Shown: positions 34,877 to 44,430 of the stretch, piece after piece
How the letters are laid out: every line of letters starts with the position of its first letter
How positions within the stretch are numbered: position 1 is the first letter of the stretch
NCBI RefSeq assembly: GCF_014529535.1
Contig: NW_023503670.1
Span: 248,001 to 312,000, forward strand
Source of the DNA: Bradysia coprophila
Lineage: Eukaryota > Arthropoda > Insecta > Diptera > Sciaridae
DNA: 64,000 nucleotides
Reading direction: 5' to 3'
Program-made: the position numbers and the translations under genes
The notes under the pieces: generated by a model
Databases searched by the model: none
Seen by the model: the letters and a program-made list of their open reading frames with translations, nothing else
What the model was told of the DNA's origin: nothing

Positions 34877-35986
34877 TTACTTTAAGGTGACCACGACGTG
34901 CGGTTTGATCTCCAGAATGTGATCGAAAAACTTTTGAATCAAAGCCAATTCGTTGGGTTCATTGAACATGACGAAATTTCCCTCAAACTCAGGCTTCGGT
35001 GTGTACTCAAAATCTTCAACGTCATGCGAAACGATCTCACGGTTCGTGATCAAATAGCCTTGACCGTCGATCATGTACGATATCATCATTATTTGATCGG
35101 ATTGAGCGTCGGGAAATTTCAACGGCAATTTCGTTGTTTCAATGTCATAGGCAAAAATTACCGGTTCCGGACGTTCGATGATATCGGGTCGTGCTCAAGG
35201 CTGTATACTCGGGAACACACCTTTTCCATACAAACAAATTCAAGAAAATTGAATTTGTATGGAGTGGTGAATTTTTTGTATGAAACGTGGTGTGTTACCC
35301 GCGTATCTGCATCTGCGTGACCTCCCCAAAGTATACAGCCTTGGTCGTGCTGTGATGATGGGTGCTTCTGTGCCACCCTTGCACCGGATGTTGTACCACA
35401 AGCCGCAATGACCTTCAAATCGATGGACACCCGAACCCGGTACGGCACATCATACTCTCGTATGTCAATCGAACTGTCGAAATAGTCGGTGGTTTGCTGG
35501 AAATTGTGGGATGATGCACTCACCAATGAATTACTCAACATTCGGATGTAATTTGTATTAGCCTTGTCCCGTTCCCGATTCTTTTTCACCGCCGCCATTA
35601 TTTCTCGTCGCACTTTCATCAAAACGTTGTTGTTGGCGAACCACAACTGTAAATAGTCTTGCGTCAATCCGGTCAAATGATTCGGTAAGTCGAGATCCTC
35701 TTTTTTGATGTGTTCGATTTTCGCAATTTTTCCCTCGTACGTTTTGCTCAGATATCGGGACATCTCCATCAATTTGCTTTCTCTTGTATGAACAAGAAAG
35801 TATGGTTGAAAGACAACGGTAGCTTTGAATCTTCTTCCGTCCATTTGAATAAAAAATAAATCTAAAGCGGAGACAAGACGACGATCCTCGTCTAGAATGT
35901 CGGTCGATCGAACTCACCGAGTGCATGTTGATGAGTTAGCCTGTACGCTCTTTGTTGTCCTTCACCCGATCGAATCCATACTTGGA
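34877..35986 (-). pseudogene. POLE: DNA polymerase epsilon catalytic subunit fragment, broken
   Basis: The minus strand encodes an N-terminal stretch of Pol epsilon. In order: YGFDRVKDNKERTG, INMHS, LDEDRRLVSALD, then RRFKATVVFQPYFLVHTRES, KIAKIEHIKKEDLDLPNHLT, MKVRREIMAAVKKNRERDKA, YDVPYRVRVSIDLK, and later [16 protein letters not shown] (exonuclease motif I). It stops at about KPHVVVT, where the exonuclease domain should continue. At least two frame changes lie upstream (near 35845-35930 and near 35430), and a MITE interrupts it at 35196-35343. The true protein exceeds 2200 residues; about 330 are represented. No introns are visible in the fragment, but intron positions in the source gene are unknown. 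It is a partial, non-functional duplicate. Confidence 0.9.
35196..35343. mobile_element. hAT-type MITE, CAAGGCTGTATAC family, copy C (148 bp) inside POLE fragment
   Basis: Ends CAAGGCTGTATAC and GTATACAGCCTTG are flanked by a perfect 8-bp duplication, GTCGTGCT (35188-35195, 35344-35351). The core matches copy A, but about 38 bp just inside the left end are missing. With the insertion and one duplication discounted, the flanking POLE-like reading continues from ITAR to [12 protein letters not shown]. Confidence 0.96.
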
Positions 35987-35994
35987 GTCAATTC

Positions 35995-36723
35995 TGTCGT
36001 TCCCTTGTGACTTGCTCGTCGGATAATTCTGTGAAAATATTTGACGTGAAAAACGACAGTCAAACTCTTGCCGCTGACTTGAAAGGCCATGGAGGTCCCG
36101 TGTGGCAAGTTATAATTTGGAAGGAAAACGGCGGCGAATGAATACGATGGCATGAATATGGCAACCAAGATTCATCTGTAAAGTGTAAACAGTGTTGCTG
36201 GATCAATTTGGGTGCTAACTTGTGTCATCGAGTTCGGTAATTGGGAACACAAGAAAATCTCAAATGCTCATACCATCGGTACTAGAACCGGCCATCTCAA
36301 CCAACAGGTTTAATACTAAAAATTTATGCCACAGAGAGGCGGATTTGAATTGTGATTTTCTTTGTAGCAAAGGATCTTTTGGCCTGAAGCGATTGGCAAC
36401 GAGTAGTTGTGACAACACACTAAAAATCTGGAAAGAAGATGGTGATCGTTGGATCGAAGAACATCGATTGGAAGCGCATTCAAACTGGGTTAGAGACGAA
36501 GCCTGGGCTCCAAGTGTCGGGCTTCCTCGATCACAGCTGTTCGAAAGATCGGCGCGTGATTATTTGAAGCAGCGATGATTCGAACAACTGGTCGTCAACG
36601 ATTCTGCATACGTTCAATGATGTTATTTGGAACGTTAGTTGGTCGTTAACCGGAAATATATTGGCCGTGTCCGGTGGTGACAATAAAGTCAGTTTGTGGC
36701 GAGAAAATAACGAAGGCCAATAG
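35995..36723 (+). pseudogene. SEC13: SEC13 WD-repeat protein fragments, broken
   Basis: SEC13 is a WD40 beta-propeller of the COPII coat and the nuclear pore. Recognisable pieces on the plus strand, in order: TCSSDNSVKIFDVKNDSQTL, ADLKGHGGPVWQV, IIWKENGGE, IRWHEYGN, then RLATSSCDNTLKIWKEDGDR, EEHRLEAHSNWVRD, AWAPSVGLPRSQ and [36 protein letters not shown], ending with a stop at 36721. Segments between blades are missing, stops and frame changes occur, and both protein ends are absent. It begins within about 10 bp of the POLE fragment, in divergent orientation. Confidence 0.9.
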
Positions 36724-36748
36724 ATCATTGTCAATGTCGTTTGAGATG

Positions 36749-36853
36749 TCAAATGAGCTGTCATTTTCACAAAGCTAACCACAATATTACAAAAATTTAT
36801 ACAGAGCTTTCATTGTTTGAGGTTAGCTTTGTGAAATTGACAACTCATTTGAC
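36749..36853. mobile_element. palindromic MITE next to SEC13 fragment
   Basis: GTCAAATGAGCTGTCATTTT...acaaagctaacc at 36749 is mirrored by ggttagctttgtga...caactcatttgac at 36853, with arms of about 33 bp and a loop of about 40 bp. Confidence 0.75.
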
Positions 36854-37240
36854 ACCATTTTGAGAGAAGAAACCGTTATTTGACACTGATCTATAGAGTG
36901 TCATAAGCGAAGATACGAATGGACATCAGGGTGGAAATGACCAACATACATTCTAATTCTATTTTCTTTCTTTCTTCCTTTCTTTTTCTTCGGAAGAGTC
37001 CGGTAATATGTTTACGGTCTTTTTTGTTGCTGCGAAGAATGCATTCATATTTAACCAATAAATTGTACGAGCCTAAATAAATAAAAAAAAACTGATTTTG
37101 CAAACCGTGACAAATTAATCATTTTTATTGGCATGTAATACAAGGTGTCAGAATTTTTTTTAAATTGGAAACTACTTCCATCGGTCAGCTTACTTAGAAA
37201 GCCTTTCCTCTCACTACCTAACCTCCTCATTGCTTTATCC

Positions 37241-38078
37241 TCAGTTGATTCTAACTCCTTTCTTTGGCGACAACTTATTGAATGCACGAATCAACAGTTC
37301 TCGGAGAATCGACGCGGGAAGTTCTTTAAACTCTTTTCTCAGTTCTGAATTTTCGTCTAAAGCACACTCCATGGAATTCCTGAGAAATTTTAAATTTGCT
37401 TAGTACCTGAAAAAGGAAATTTTCATTAAATTACGGTCCACTTACTCCATTATAAAATCCGTTGCTAATGCTTTTAATGTTTGTTCGTCACACCGATCTG
37501 CTAACGATAGAATGGATGCTGCCGTCTGCGTTGTAATATTCTCCTCGAGAACCTTGGCGCATTTTCGTTTGAGATCCAACAAACCGTACTGAAATGATTA
37601 CTTTGAAGTTAAATAAATTGCTAAAATGCTGTGTAGCAATGTAAACTACCTTATCTGCTGCTTGTAGCAACTCAAAAGACAGGTGTTTTAGATTCGGAGT
37701 CTTTAAGGTGTACATGAACGTAAAAAGTTCGTACATCACATCGTGCTCGAAATCGTCGATCACAACTATATTCTCTCGTTTCTCTTTCATTTCAATATCC
37801 AACATTGTTCGAAAAACAGAACTCCTTACTGACAAACCATAAAAAATTAGTTTGGATTTACGAAACAGATTTCATACGAATAATTCTATACCAGATAAAA
37901 CGAACTGATGGACCCGAATTTCTCTACCCTTGACAATAACAGTTACATCGCTCTGTTCGCCAGTTTCTAGAAGTTTTGCGAAATAATTTGAGAAGTCCTT
38001 GACGAATTTTCTTGGTGGTGAGTTACTGTCCTCCGACTCGTATTCTCCTATGGCGGCTAATGCATTTGGGTGAGCCAT
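37241..38078 (-). CDS. short BTB/POZ-domain protein, 4 exons
   Basis: Exons on the minus strand 37892-38078, 37650-37828, 37446-37588, 37241-37379; GT-AG introns and phases agree, giving 215 residues. The BTB fold runs from residues about 22 to 135: FAKLLETGEQSDVTVIVKGR, EIRVHQFVLS, RSSVFRTMLD, DDFEHDVMYELFTFMYT, LLQAADKYGLLDLKRKC. A helical BACK-like stretch follows (AASILSLADRCDEQTLKALA, DFIME), with a short tail KKGVRIN. This arrangement matches the C-terminal half of SPOP/TD-and-POZ proteins, which serve as CUL3 ubiquitin-ligase adaptors. No MATH substrate-binding domain is encoded upstream, so it would be an adaptor without the usual substrate module. I do not recognise a specific orthologue. 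Confidence 0.85.
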
Positions 38079-39010
38079 TTTGATAATAATTAATCTTTTT
38101 TCGCAATTTTGTTCGACCTTTGCTTATGTTTATTTACGAGATAGTCATCATTTCCATCATTTCCAAACAATGACAATTTGTGACAATGATGTATATGCAA
38201 TTTGCATATGGCAATATTTACAAGCGTTCGTTCACTTCACTTGTTATTTTTCAAAAGTGCGCGATTTAAAATGATATTGGACAAATTATTGTTCCTTGAT
38301 CATGTCACCATATTGTTTCTAAATCAGTCGTTAATTTTTACTTACTGGATTTTGAATAAACTTATCCTCTGCGAAATCACCAGCGTCAACCATTCGTTAA
38401 AAAACAAATATCGTCACGACTACTCCCAAAATGAATACGACTGTAGGTGTACATCCTGTTAATTGTCATTGTTCGCTGATGATGGTGATATTTATAGGTA
38501 TTCATCAGATTTGTTTTACATTGAATTTTGTATGAATTATTCTTGAAATTTGAATGAATTTTCTCTTTGCTTTGGCATTGCTACCTACGTTTGCAGTAAC
38601 TTCCCACTAAATTTCGAATTTCCCTACAAATAATGGCAAAACGTTTTTTGTAAATTTTCAAAAGACTCGTTCAATCAGAAATTTTACGGTTGTCTCGTGT
38701 AAACGACCCAGTGGAAACGAATGGTTAGACCGCTTCACGCGTATGTACCACGGGAAAATAGGGTAACTTTGCTCTGCTAGTTTTGCCATGTTTCTTAATT
38801 TTTAAGTAATTTCAGTTTATATTTGTGTAAAGTCGTAAATGGATGGTTAAAGAGAAACACAGGTAATAGTCTAATTATTTGGATTTCACTCCCTGTCAAA
38901 ATTGATAGGCTAATGCAGGAGAACTATATACTCAAGGTATGGGATTCTATTTCCTTGTTTTATGTGCAGGGCTTATTTTTAGGAACTTTAAAAAGTTCCG
39001 AAAAAATTCT
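38079..39010. other. intergenic, no gene seen
   Basis: Between the BTB gene start and the zinc-finger remnant. AT-rich, with no exon or element supported. Confidence 0.5.
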
Positions 39011-39792
39011 GAATGCGGAAAGCCAAAGTGCTTTGGGAAAGCCGTTCAACTCGTTGGCCAACTGTCGTGCTCATGTTCATTCTCACAATTCTGATGACGC
39101 GTGCCAATGTTCCATTTGTTGCAGGAAATTTAAGCAGAAGACATCTCAAACGCCATCTGGACGATCATTTCGTCGAAAAAGATTCAAATCTGTCTTCTCA
39201 CAAATGTTTCGCCTCAAAGCCACACTAACAACCATACACGATTGCACGATCCGAATAAATTGAAATGCGACCACTGTAAGCTCACGTTTCGTGACCAGAG
39301 CAAATATGAAGACCATATCCAGAAGCATGCAAACGTTAAGAAACAGTGCCATGTCTGTGGGAAGCAAGTCAAATTTATGAAGGCTCACATGGATCACCAC
39401 AATTCGCCTAGGAATCACAGTTGTACCTTCTGTGAAAAGGTAGTCAAATTTGATTTTAGTTTTTAATCTAAAATTGAATCGAGAGCTCTTCTCTTCCAGA
39501 AATGTATCAGACCGCAAGAGTTTGTTGCTAACGAGAAATTGCACACCGGACGGAATTGTTACAATTGCCACATTTGTGATAAAAAATTCATCCGACAGAA
39601 TAGTTTGAAGGCTCCCTTAATCCGGCACACTTCAAAGAATTTCATTTGCTATCGGTGCGGAAAAAGGTGAATTGTCACCTTGAATCTTCGACGCCGTGTC
39701 TTCATCATTTAAACTTTCTTTGGCTTATTTGCAGATTCTACCGAAATGATGAATTGGGACGACATATTTTGAAGCAAATTGAGGCATATTAA
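39011..39792 (+). pseudogene. C2H2 zinc-finger gene, decayed (copy 1)
   Basis: Zinc-finger text is spread over more than one frame in the first exon (HLKRHLDDH; KCDHCKLTFRDQSKYEDHIQ; KQCHVCGKQVKFMKAHMDHH; NHSCTFCEK). The later exons keep good splice sites: 39500-39666 (NCYNCHICDKKFIRQNSLKA, FICYRCGK) and 39735-39792 (FYRNDELGRHILKQIEAY, stop). Some linker and His positions are unusual. The reading breaks before 39240 argue for a pseudogene, although a shorter product starting near 39240 is possible. Its 3' half recurs at 43932 and a stub at 46886. Confidence 0.7.
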
Positions 39793-40392
39793 GAATAAGC
39801 CTAAGTAGCATGATACTTAGTTAGTTCTACGGAATCAGCGATGTTACACTTGTTAGTTATATATCGAATTCGTTACACAGCCAATTGTATATTTGAACTG
39901 TAAAATGTTGGTATTAAACATCTGGTAATAACAAAAGAAGTACAGGTGCGCCTTTAACATAGAGCTTTTTTGCGCCTTTTCTTCATTTCGAACTCCTTTT
40001 CCTACATTTCACAGGAGGTTTTGGTAGCTTGTCCGGCCCTGTTTGATGTAAAACAATCGGTGATAGAATTCGTGACGAGTTTTATAGTAAAACTGTTCAC
40101 AAAATTTCAAATTCACGTTTAAGTCTAAAACTTCCAACCATTTTTCATTCATTTAACATAGCCACAAATATCGTCACTGAACAACAATACCTACACGTCA
40201 AGGACATAAGCTATCAAATACCATGTAACGTGCCATTTTTGTTATTAACAAATTGTATGAACAAGTGTTTCTTTCGTATTATATGTTAAACTGTAATTCA
40301 TTTTAGGCCTTCAAAATTGGAATAAATTTTTATTTTTTAGTGAGCTTAGCATTAAAAAAAACTGCATTCCGTCATTCCTTGATGTTTTCTAT
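39793..40392 (+). repeat. part of the duplicated unit, no gene
   Basis: Non-coding sequence downstream of the zinc-finger remnant. It is collinear with 44460-45310, for example agttttatagtaaaactgt and acgtcaaggacataagctat in both. Confidence 0.8.
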
Positions 40393-40401
40393 TATACTAA
40401 T

Positions 40402-40629
40402 CATAGATGCTATTGGCAGGCCATGTCACCTGCAAATAGTCTTTGTATAAGAGAAAATGCTATTGGCAGGCGCCTGCCAATAGCCTCCGTAAACGGGAAA
40501 ACACTATTCGCAGGCAAGTTCGCCTGCCAATAGCCTGTGTAAAAGAGAAAATGCTATTGGCAGGGGCCTGCCAATAGCATCTTCAGTAATAATTTGGCTA
40601 TTGGCAGGCGCCTGCGAATAGTCACTGCA
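40402..40629. mobile_element. element made of five ctattggcagg palindromes
   Basis: Five copies of (g)ctattggcagg...cctgccaatag palindromes are anchored at 40410, 40460, 40504, 40554 and 40598, with spacing alternating 50, 44, 50, 44 bp. The linkers gtaaa(a)gagaaaa repeat too. A 9-bp direct repeat, TATACTAAT (40393-40401 and 40630-40638), flanks the block. The paralogous site near 45317 has only one such sequence (tatactataattg), so this is an insertion. An 8-9-bp duplication fits hAT or Mutator-type transposition. Confidence 0.85.
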
Positions 40630-40855
40630 TATACTAATTGTGCACGAGATTTTTTTAATGATTTGTTCAAATGTATTCTGTTTCGTGAACTTGTAGCATG
40701 GATATGTACTTATGTCATTACGTTTCGCAGCCACAGTTCACATTGATTATGTATTTAAAGTAGACTTAAGATACGTAATGTACGGAAAAATTTGTTCCGG
40801 TGAAAAGGATCCTGAGAAGATCAAAAAAAACATCTTACTCATTGGAGAACAAAAA

Positions 40856-42096
40856 ACATAGCTAACGCCGACCCGTACGAAACACTTATTCGTATCAAAA
40901 GCCTTTAATGTGAAACTCTTCATTTCTCTTACTTCATTTTCTTCTCTGCTGAAAAACTATTCTCCCTTTAAAATCACTTACATTATCCACTCTTTGCCTT
41001 GTTATCATATACAACTAAATTGCCGGAGGCAATATAGACAGCCCCGTACGAAGACAAATTTCATAAATTCCTATTTAAACAGCTATATACCGCTATATTT
41101 AACTATATTTCACTATAAATAAACATTTCACAGATAAATATATGCTATCATATAGCTCTATATGCCTGTATATAGCTCAATATAGCTGTATATAGGTATA
41201 TATAGATGTCCGTATATGGAATCCCTGAAACCCCACACACATAACAAATTATTTCCATGTTAACAGAAACTCTCTAAGTATCATTTTTCCCAAGATATTT
41301 CTATGTCACTAAAATCCAATATGGCCGCCGGCAGCCATTTTGTTAGGAGACCGGAAATAGTACCGACGCTTTACATTCGTTAATACCTTTCAAACAAAAA
41401 AAAAATTCATGAAATTCGGTCAAAATTTACTCGAGATATTGTCAAAATACACCACGTTCACTGTACTTCCGAGTAGCCAGATAAGAGCTCACTCCAAGAG
41501 ACCTAGCTCACGCTCCGGAGAACATAATTTCATAAAAAAAATTTTCCCTGATTGGTACGGTCAATACCTATCTAATAAAGCTAAAACAGACGAAATATGT
41601 TCAAATGTGGCCGACCTACAAGCAAAAACTGCTTGCCGCCCTGTGCCTGTTCCACACCAAGGGGTCTAACTCACGACTCGGTCATCCGATTTCCATAAAC
41701 TTTTTTTTTGTCGATCGGTATTGTAAATACCTTTTATTTGACGTATCACTTGCAAGTTTACCGTTTAAATGTCCGGAGATATCTTCGAAAAACCGTAAAG
41801 CACTTATTGGGCCACAGCTCGGGAGGGGTCGATCCAAAATCACTCATCTTCGAACTTAGCCTGTCTTTTGACATTACCAAACGGGAAAAAAAAGAATTTT
41901 CAAAATCGGATGCGTTTTACTCAAGTTATCGTGCAGACAGACAGACGGACAGACGGACAGACGGACATTTTTTTTTCGCGGATTTGGCATCTCTAGACAA
42001 CCACAATAGGTTTCCCCTTACTCAGGGAGTCCAATTCGACGTGTTACAAACGTATGCGTAAACCTATAAGACCCCAGTACTTCGTACGGGTCTAAT
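40856..42096. mobile_element. about 1.24-kb insertion ending in cttcgtacgggtctaa
   Basis: Comparison with the second unit (gagaacaaaaattacattgc at about 45519) shows an interruption between the A run and ttacattgctc. The insert contains gacccgtacgaa near its left end and ccccagtacttcgtacgggtctaa at the right end, cagacagacggacagacgg repeats at 41935-41968, and a body related to 54480-54855. No transposase frame and no target duplication are seen. The right end forms a short hairpin just before ctaa and an A/T junction, which recalls Helitron ends, but no rolling-circle protein is present. Confidence 0.8.
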
Positions 42097-42276
42097 TACA
42101 TTGCTCAACGTCATCTCTATACAATTACATGTTCGAGGAAGCACCTTGCTATACGTATAGTCATAATGAAAGATTTAGCCAGCCAGCACAAAAAAGTACT
42201 TCCGATTCTTAACACATGTCTATCAAAGCATTGTTCGTTGGCATTAAAGTTGTGTAAATATTGCTTTTGAAATGGT

Positions 42277-42285
42277 TATAAATAG
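42277..42285 (+). promoter_or_regulatory. TATA box of serine-protease homologue 1
   Basis: TATAAATAG lies 41 bp upstream of the ATG, identical in sequence and spacing to the second copy. The expected start of transcription is around tcaccgtccagttaac. Confidence 0.8.
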
Positions 42286-42317
42286 GTAACTTTAGTCATC
42301 ACCGTCCAGTTAACAAC

Positions 42318-43195
42318 ATGAAATTACTTGAGGTTGTCTACATTTTTGCCCTAGCGGCTTGTTTCGCTGGTAACTCTGATCTGATTCTTTGATAAAAGCA
42401 ATGCATTGAAACTATTATTCTTTTCATCAAGGCAATTGTGCGTGCATTTCCAGTGGAACGTCCGTTACTAATCCAAATGCCTATCCATTTCAAGCAGCAG
42501 TACTATGTCCAGTGATAATGTGTAGTGGCGCGGTAGTGTCATCAAAGAGCGTCGTGACTACCGCAACTTGCGTCAATATGTTATCACCAGAGGACGTTGA
42601 ACTCTATGTGGGTTCTAACATGTATTACAGTGGTGGTTTTACTCACTCTGTAGCCGTTATTGCAACGCATACTAGCTTTAATCCTAATACATATAACAAC
42701 AACATAGCAGTACTTACCTCAGCGACACAATTCGAAAGTGTCGTTGTACCGATTCCTTTAGCTACTTCAGCACCAGTCACTGGCACCACTCTTTTTGCTA
42801 CCGCATTTGGATCAGTCGATTCAGCCTTGACGTTACCAGATACACTTCAGAGGGCTGGCCTAGTTGCATTTGGATTGGCCAAATGTCAAACTTTAAAATC
42901 CAACAAAATAACCACATCCATGTTTTGTGCGGGAGATCCATCTGGCCGTAAAGACCTTTGTCCTGCAGACCAGGGAGCACCGTTGGTCTATCAAAATAAA
43001 CTTTACGGCATTTATTCATGGGGTTGCAGTTGTGGTCTTGCTGCTCCTAATTCTAGTTCACCTGTATTCACTTTAATCTCTTATTTGGGGAGCTGGATTC
43101 GATCGAAAATTGCGGTGAACGATAACCTAAATTCAAATATAAATTTGATTCAACTGATTAACTCCACAGTGTCTACAGTATTGTCGATAATTTGA
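42318..43195 (+). CDS. secreted serine-protease homologue, catalytically dead (copy 1)
   Basis: Two exons, 42318-42369 and 42432-43195, give 271 residues. Exon 1 is the signal peptide (MKLLEVVYIFALAACFAG). The trypsin-type fold is clear: CSGAVVSSKSVVTTATC, YNNNIAVL, CQTLKSNK...TSMFCAGDP, CPADQGAPLVYQNKLYGIYSWGCSCG; the paired cysteines are kept. The three catalytic positions are replaced: His by Thr (TATC for AAHC), Asp by Asn (NNIAVL for NDIAVL), Ser by Gln (ADQGAP for GDSGGP). It can therefore fold and be secreted but not cleave. Non-catalytic homologues in insects act as cofactors or binding proteins in immunity and other secreted roles; the role here is unknown. The C-terminus is 26 residues longer than in copy 2. 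Confidence 0.92.
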
Positions 43196-43369
43196 TCGAG
43201 TCTCTACTCTTTTCATTTTGTTAATTTTTAATTGAATTTCTGATAATCTGATAATAAATGTATTTAAACATTGATGAACACATTTACTGTGACCGAATTG
43301 GAAAATAAACATATTATTTGCTTCATTAGATCATAAACAATTCAGAACTCTAGTTTCGGGTGAATTTTT

Positions 43370-43920
43370 CACAGAAAATTCGCTTGATTTAAATCGATTT
43401 AAAACTTACTGTTTAGCCATCCGGTGAAGAATATTTCAAGCATTAACCACCGCGTGTGGAAATTCACGCTATCCGCGGTATCCTGGATACCGGGAAGTTT
43501 TCAGAAAAATTCTTCAGATACCGAAAAAATCGGGAAAAATATGTGACAAAAAAAATCAAATTTACGATTTTAGATACCGGGAAATTTTACTCGGATACTG
43601 GGAAGAAAACAAAATTTCCACACGCGTTAACCACCATATAACAGCCAAGATATTGAACCGCTTGACATATACAATTCGGATTTTTTAATATTTTTTTTTC
43701 TGCAAAACCTTTTGCAACAAAAACAAACTTACATTCCTTAAGCGGTTCCCAGTTGATAATCGGATATGATTAAAGCCACCAATGGAGATAGGTGGCTATC
43801 TAACATAGACCCATGATAACCTAAAACAGATGTTGAGCATTATAGTAACATGTGATCGATCCATGCCAGTTTTCCGTTACTTACCATTCCACAATAGGGA
43901 TCACATGGATCACAATTTGC
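43370..43920 (-). pseudogene. Mfsd1: partial copy of Mfsd1 exons 5-6 with flanking introns
   Basis: Positions 43720-43920 match 50110-50300 (Mfsd1 exon 5, its splice sites and part of the next intron). Positions 43370-43450 plus 43627-43700 match 49920-50090 (exon 6 region). Introns are included, so this is a DNA-level duplication, not a retrocopy. Coding sequence is diverged and has lost part of exon 6. A MITE interrupts it at 43451-43626. Confidence 0.88.
43451..43626. mobile_element. hAT-type MITE, 176 bp, inside the Mfsd1 copy
   Basis: Ends CGCGTGTGGAAATT and AATTTCCACACGCG are exact inverted repeats, flanked by a perfect 8-bp duplication, TTAACCAC (43443-43450, 43627-43634). The corresponding site in the intact gene (aagtaaccacc at about 49987) is empty. 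The interior has repeated gataccggga words. Confidence 0.95.
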
Positions 43921-43931
43921 TTAGTTGTTTA

Positions 43932-44430
43932 TTTTAAATTATTCTTCTGTGAAAAAGCAGTCCAATTTTATTTTAGTTTTTAAAGGAGTGAAGGTGAAGT
44001 GTAACTAAAAACTAAAATTGAATCGGAAACTCTTCCCTTCCAGAAAATTAATAAGACTGCAAGAACTTGTTGCTCACAAAAGTTACGCACAGGACGGAAT
44101 CGTTACAATTGATATTTGTGATGAAAAATGCAACTAAATAGCTTGAAGGCTCACTTAATCCGGCAAACTTCAAAGAATTTAATTTGCTATCAGTGTGGGA
44201 GAAGGCGGACTATCACCTTGAATCTTCGACGTCGTGTCTCCATCATTTAAACTTTCTTTGGTTTATCTGCAAATACTACCAAAGAAAATGATAAATTGGG
44301 AAGACATATTTTAACGCACTTGGATGCTAAAGATGTTAAACGCGATTTCTGTGATACCTTGTTCAATCGAAGCAAATTGAGGCAAATTAAGAATAAGCAT
44401 AACAATGAAATGAGAAGTATTTCTTTACAG
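43932..44430 (+). pseudogene. C2H2 zinc-finger 3' part, decayed (copy 2)
   Basis: Collinear with copy 1 from the exon end (ttctgtgaaaaag) through the intron, the second exon (agcttgaaggctcacttaat, atttgctatcagtgtggg) and the last exon (ttgggaagacatattttaac). It continues further than copy 1 with cttggatgctaaagatg and gtgataccttgttcaatcg. It has small deletions and frame changes and no upstream half. Not translatable. Confidence 0.85.

Noticed and set aside
40459-40620. CRISPR-like array of regularly spaced repeats
   Set aside because: Repeats are palindromes with near-identical linkers and alternate spacing inside a flanked insertion in a eukaryotic genome; no cas genes are present.
42798-43019. 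Minus-strand frame within protease homologue 1
   Set aside because: Shadow of the real coding strand; not conserved in copy 2.
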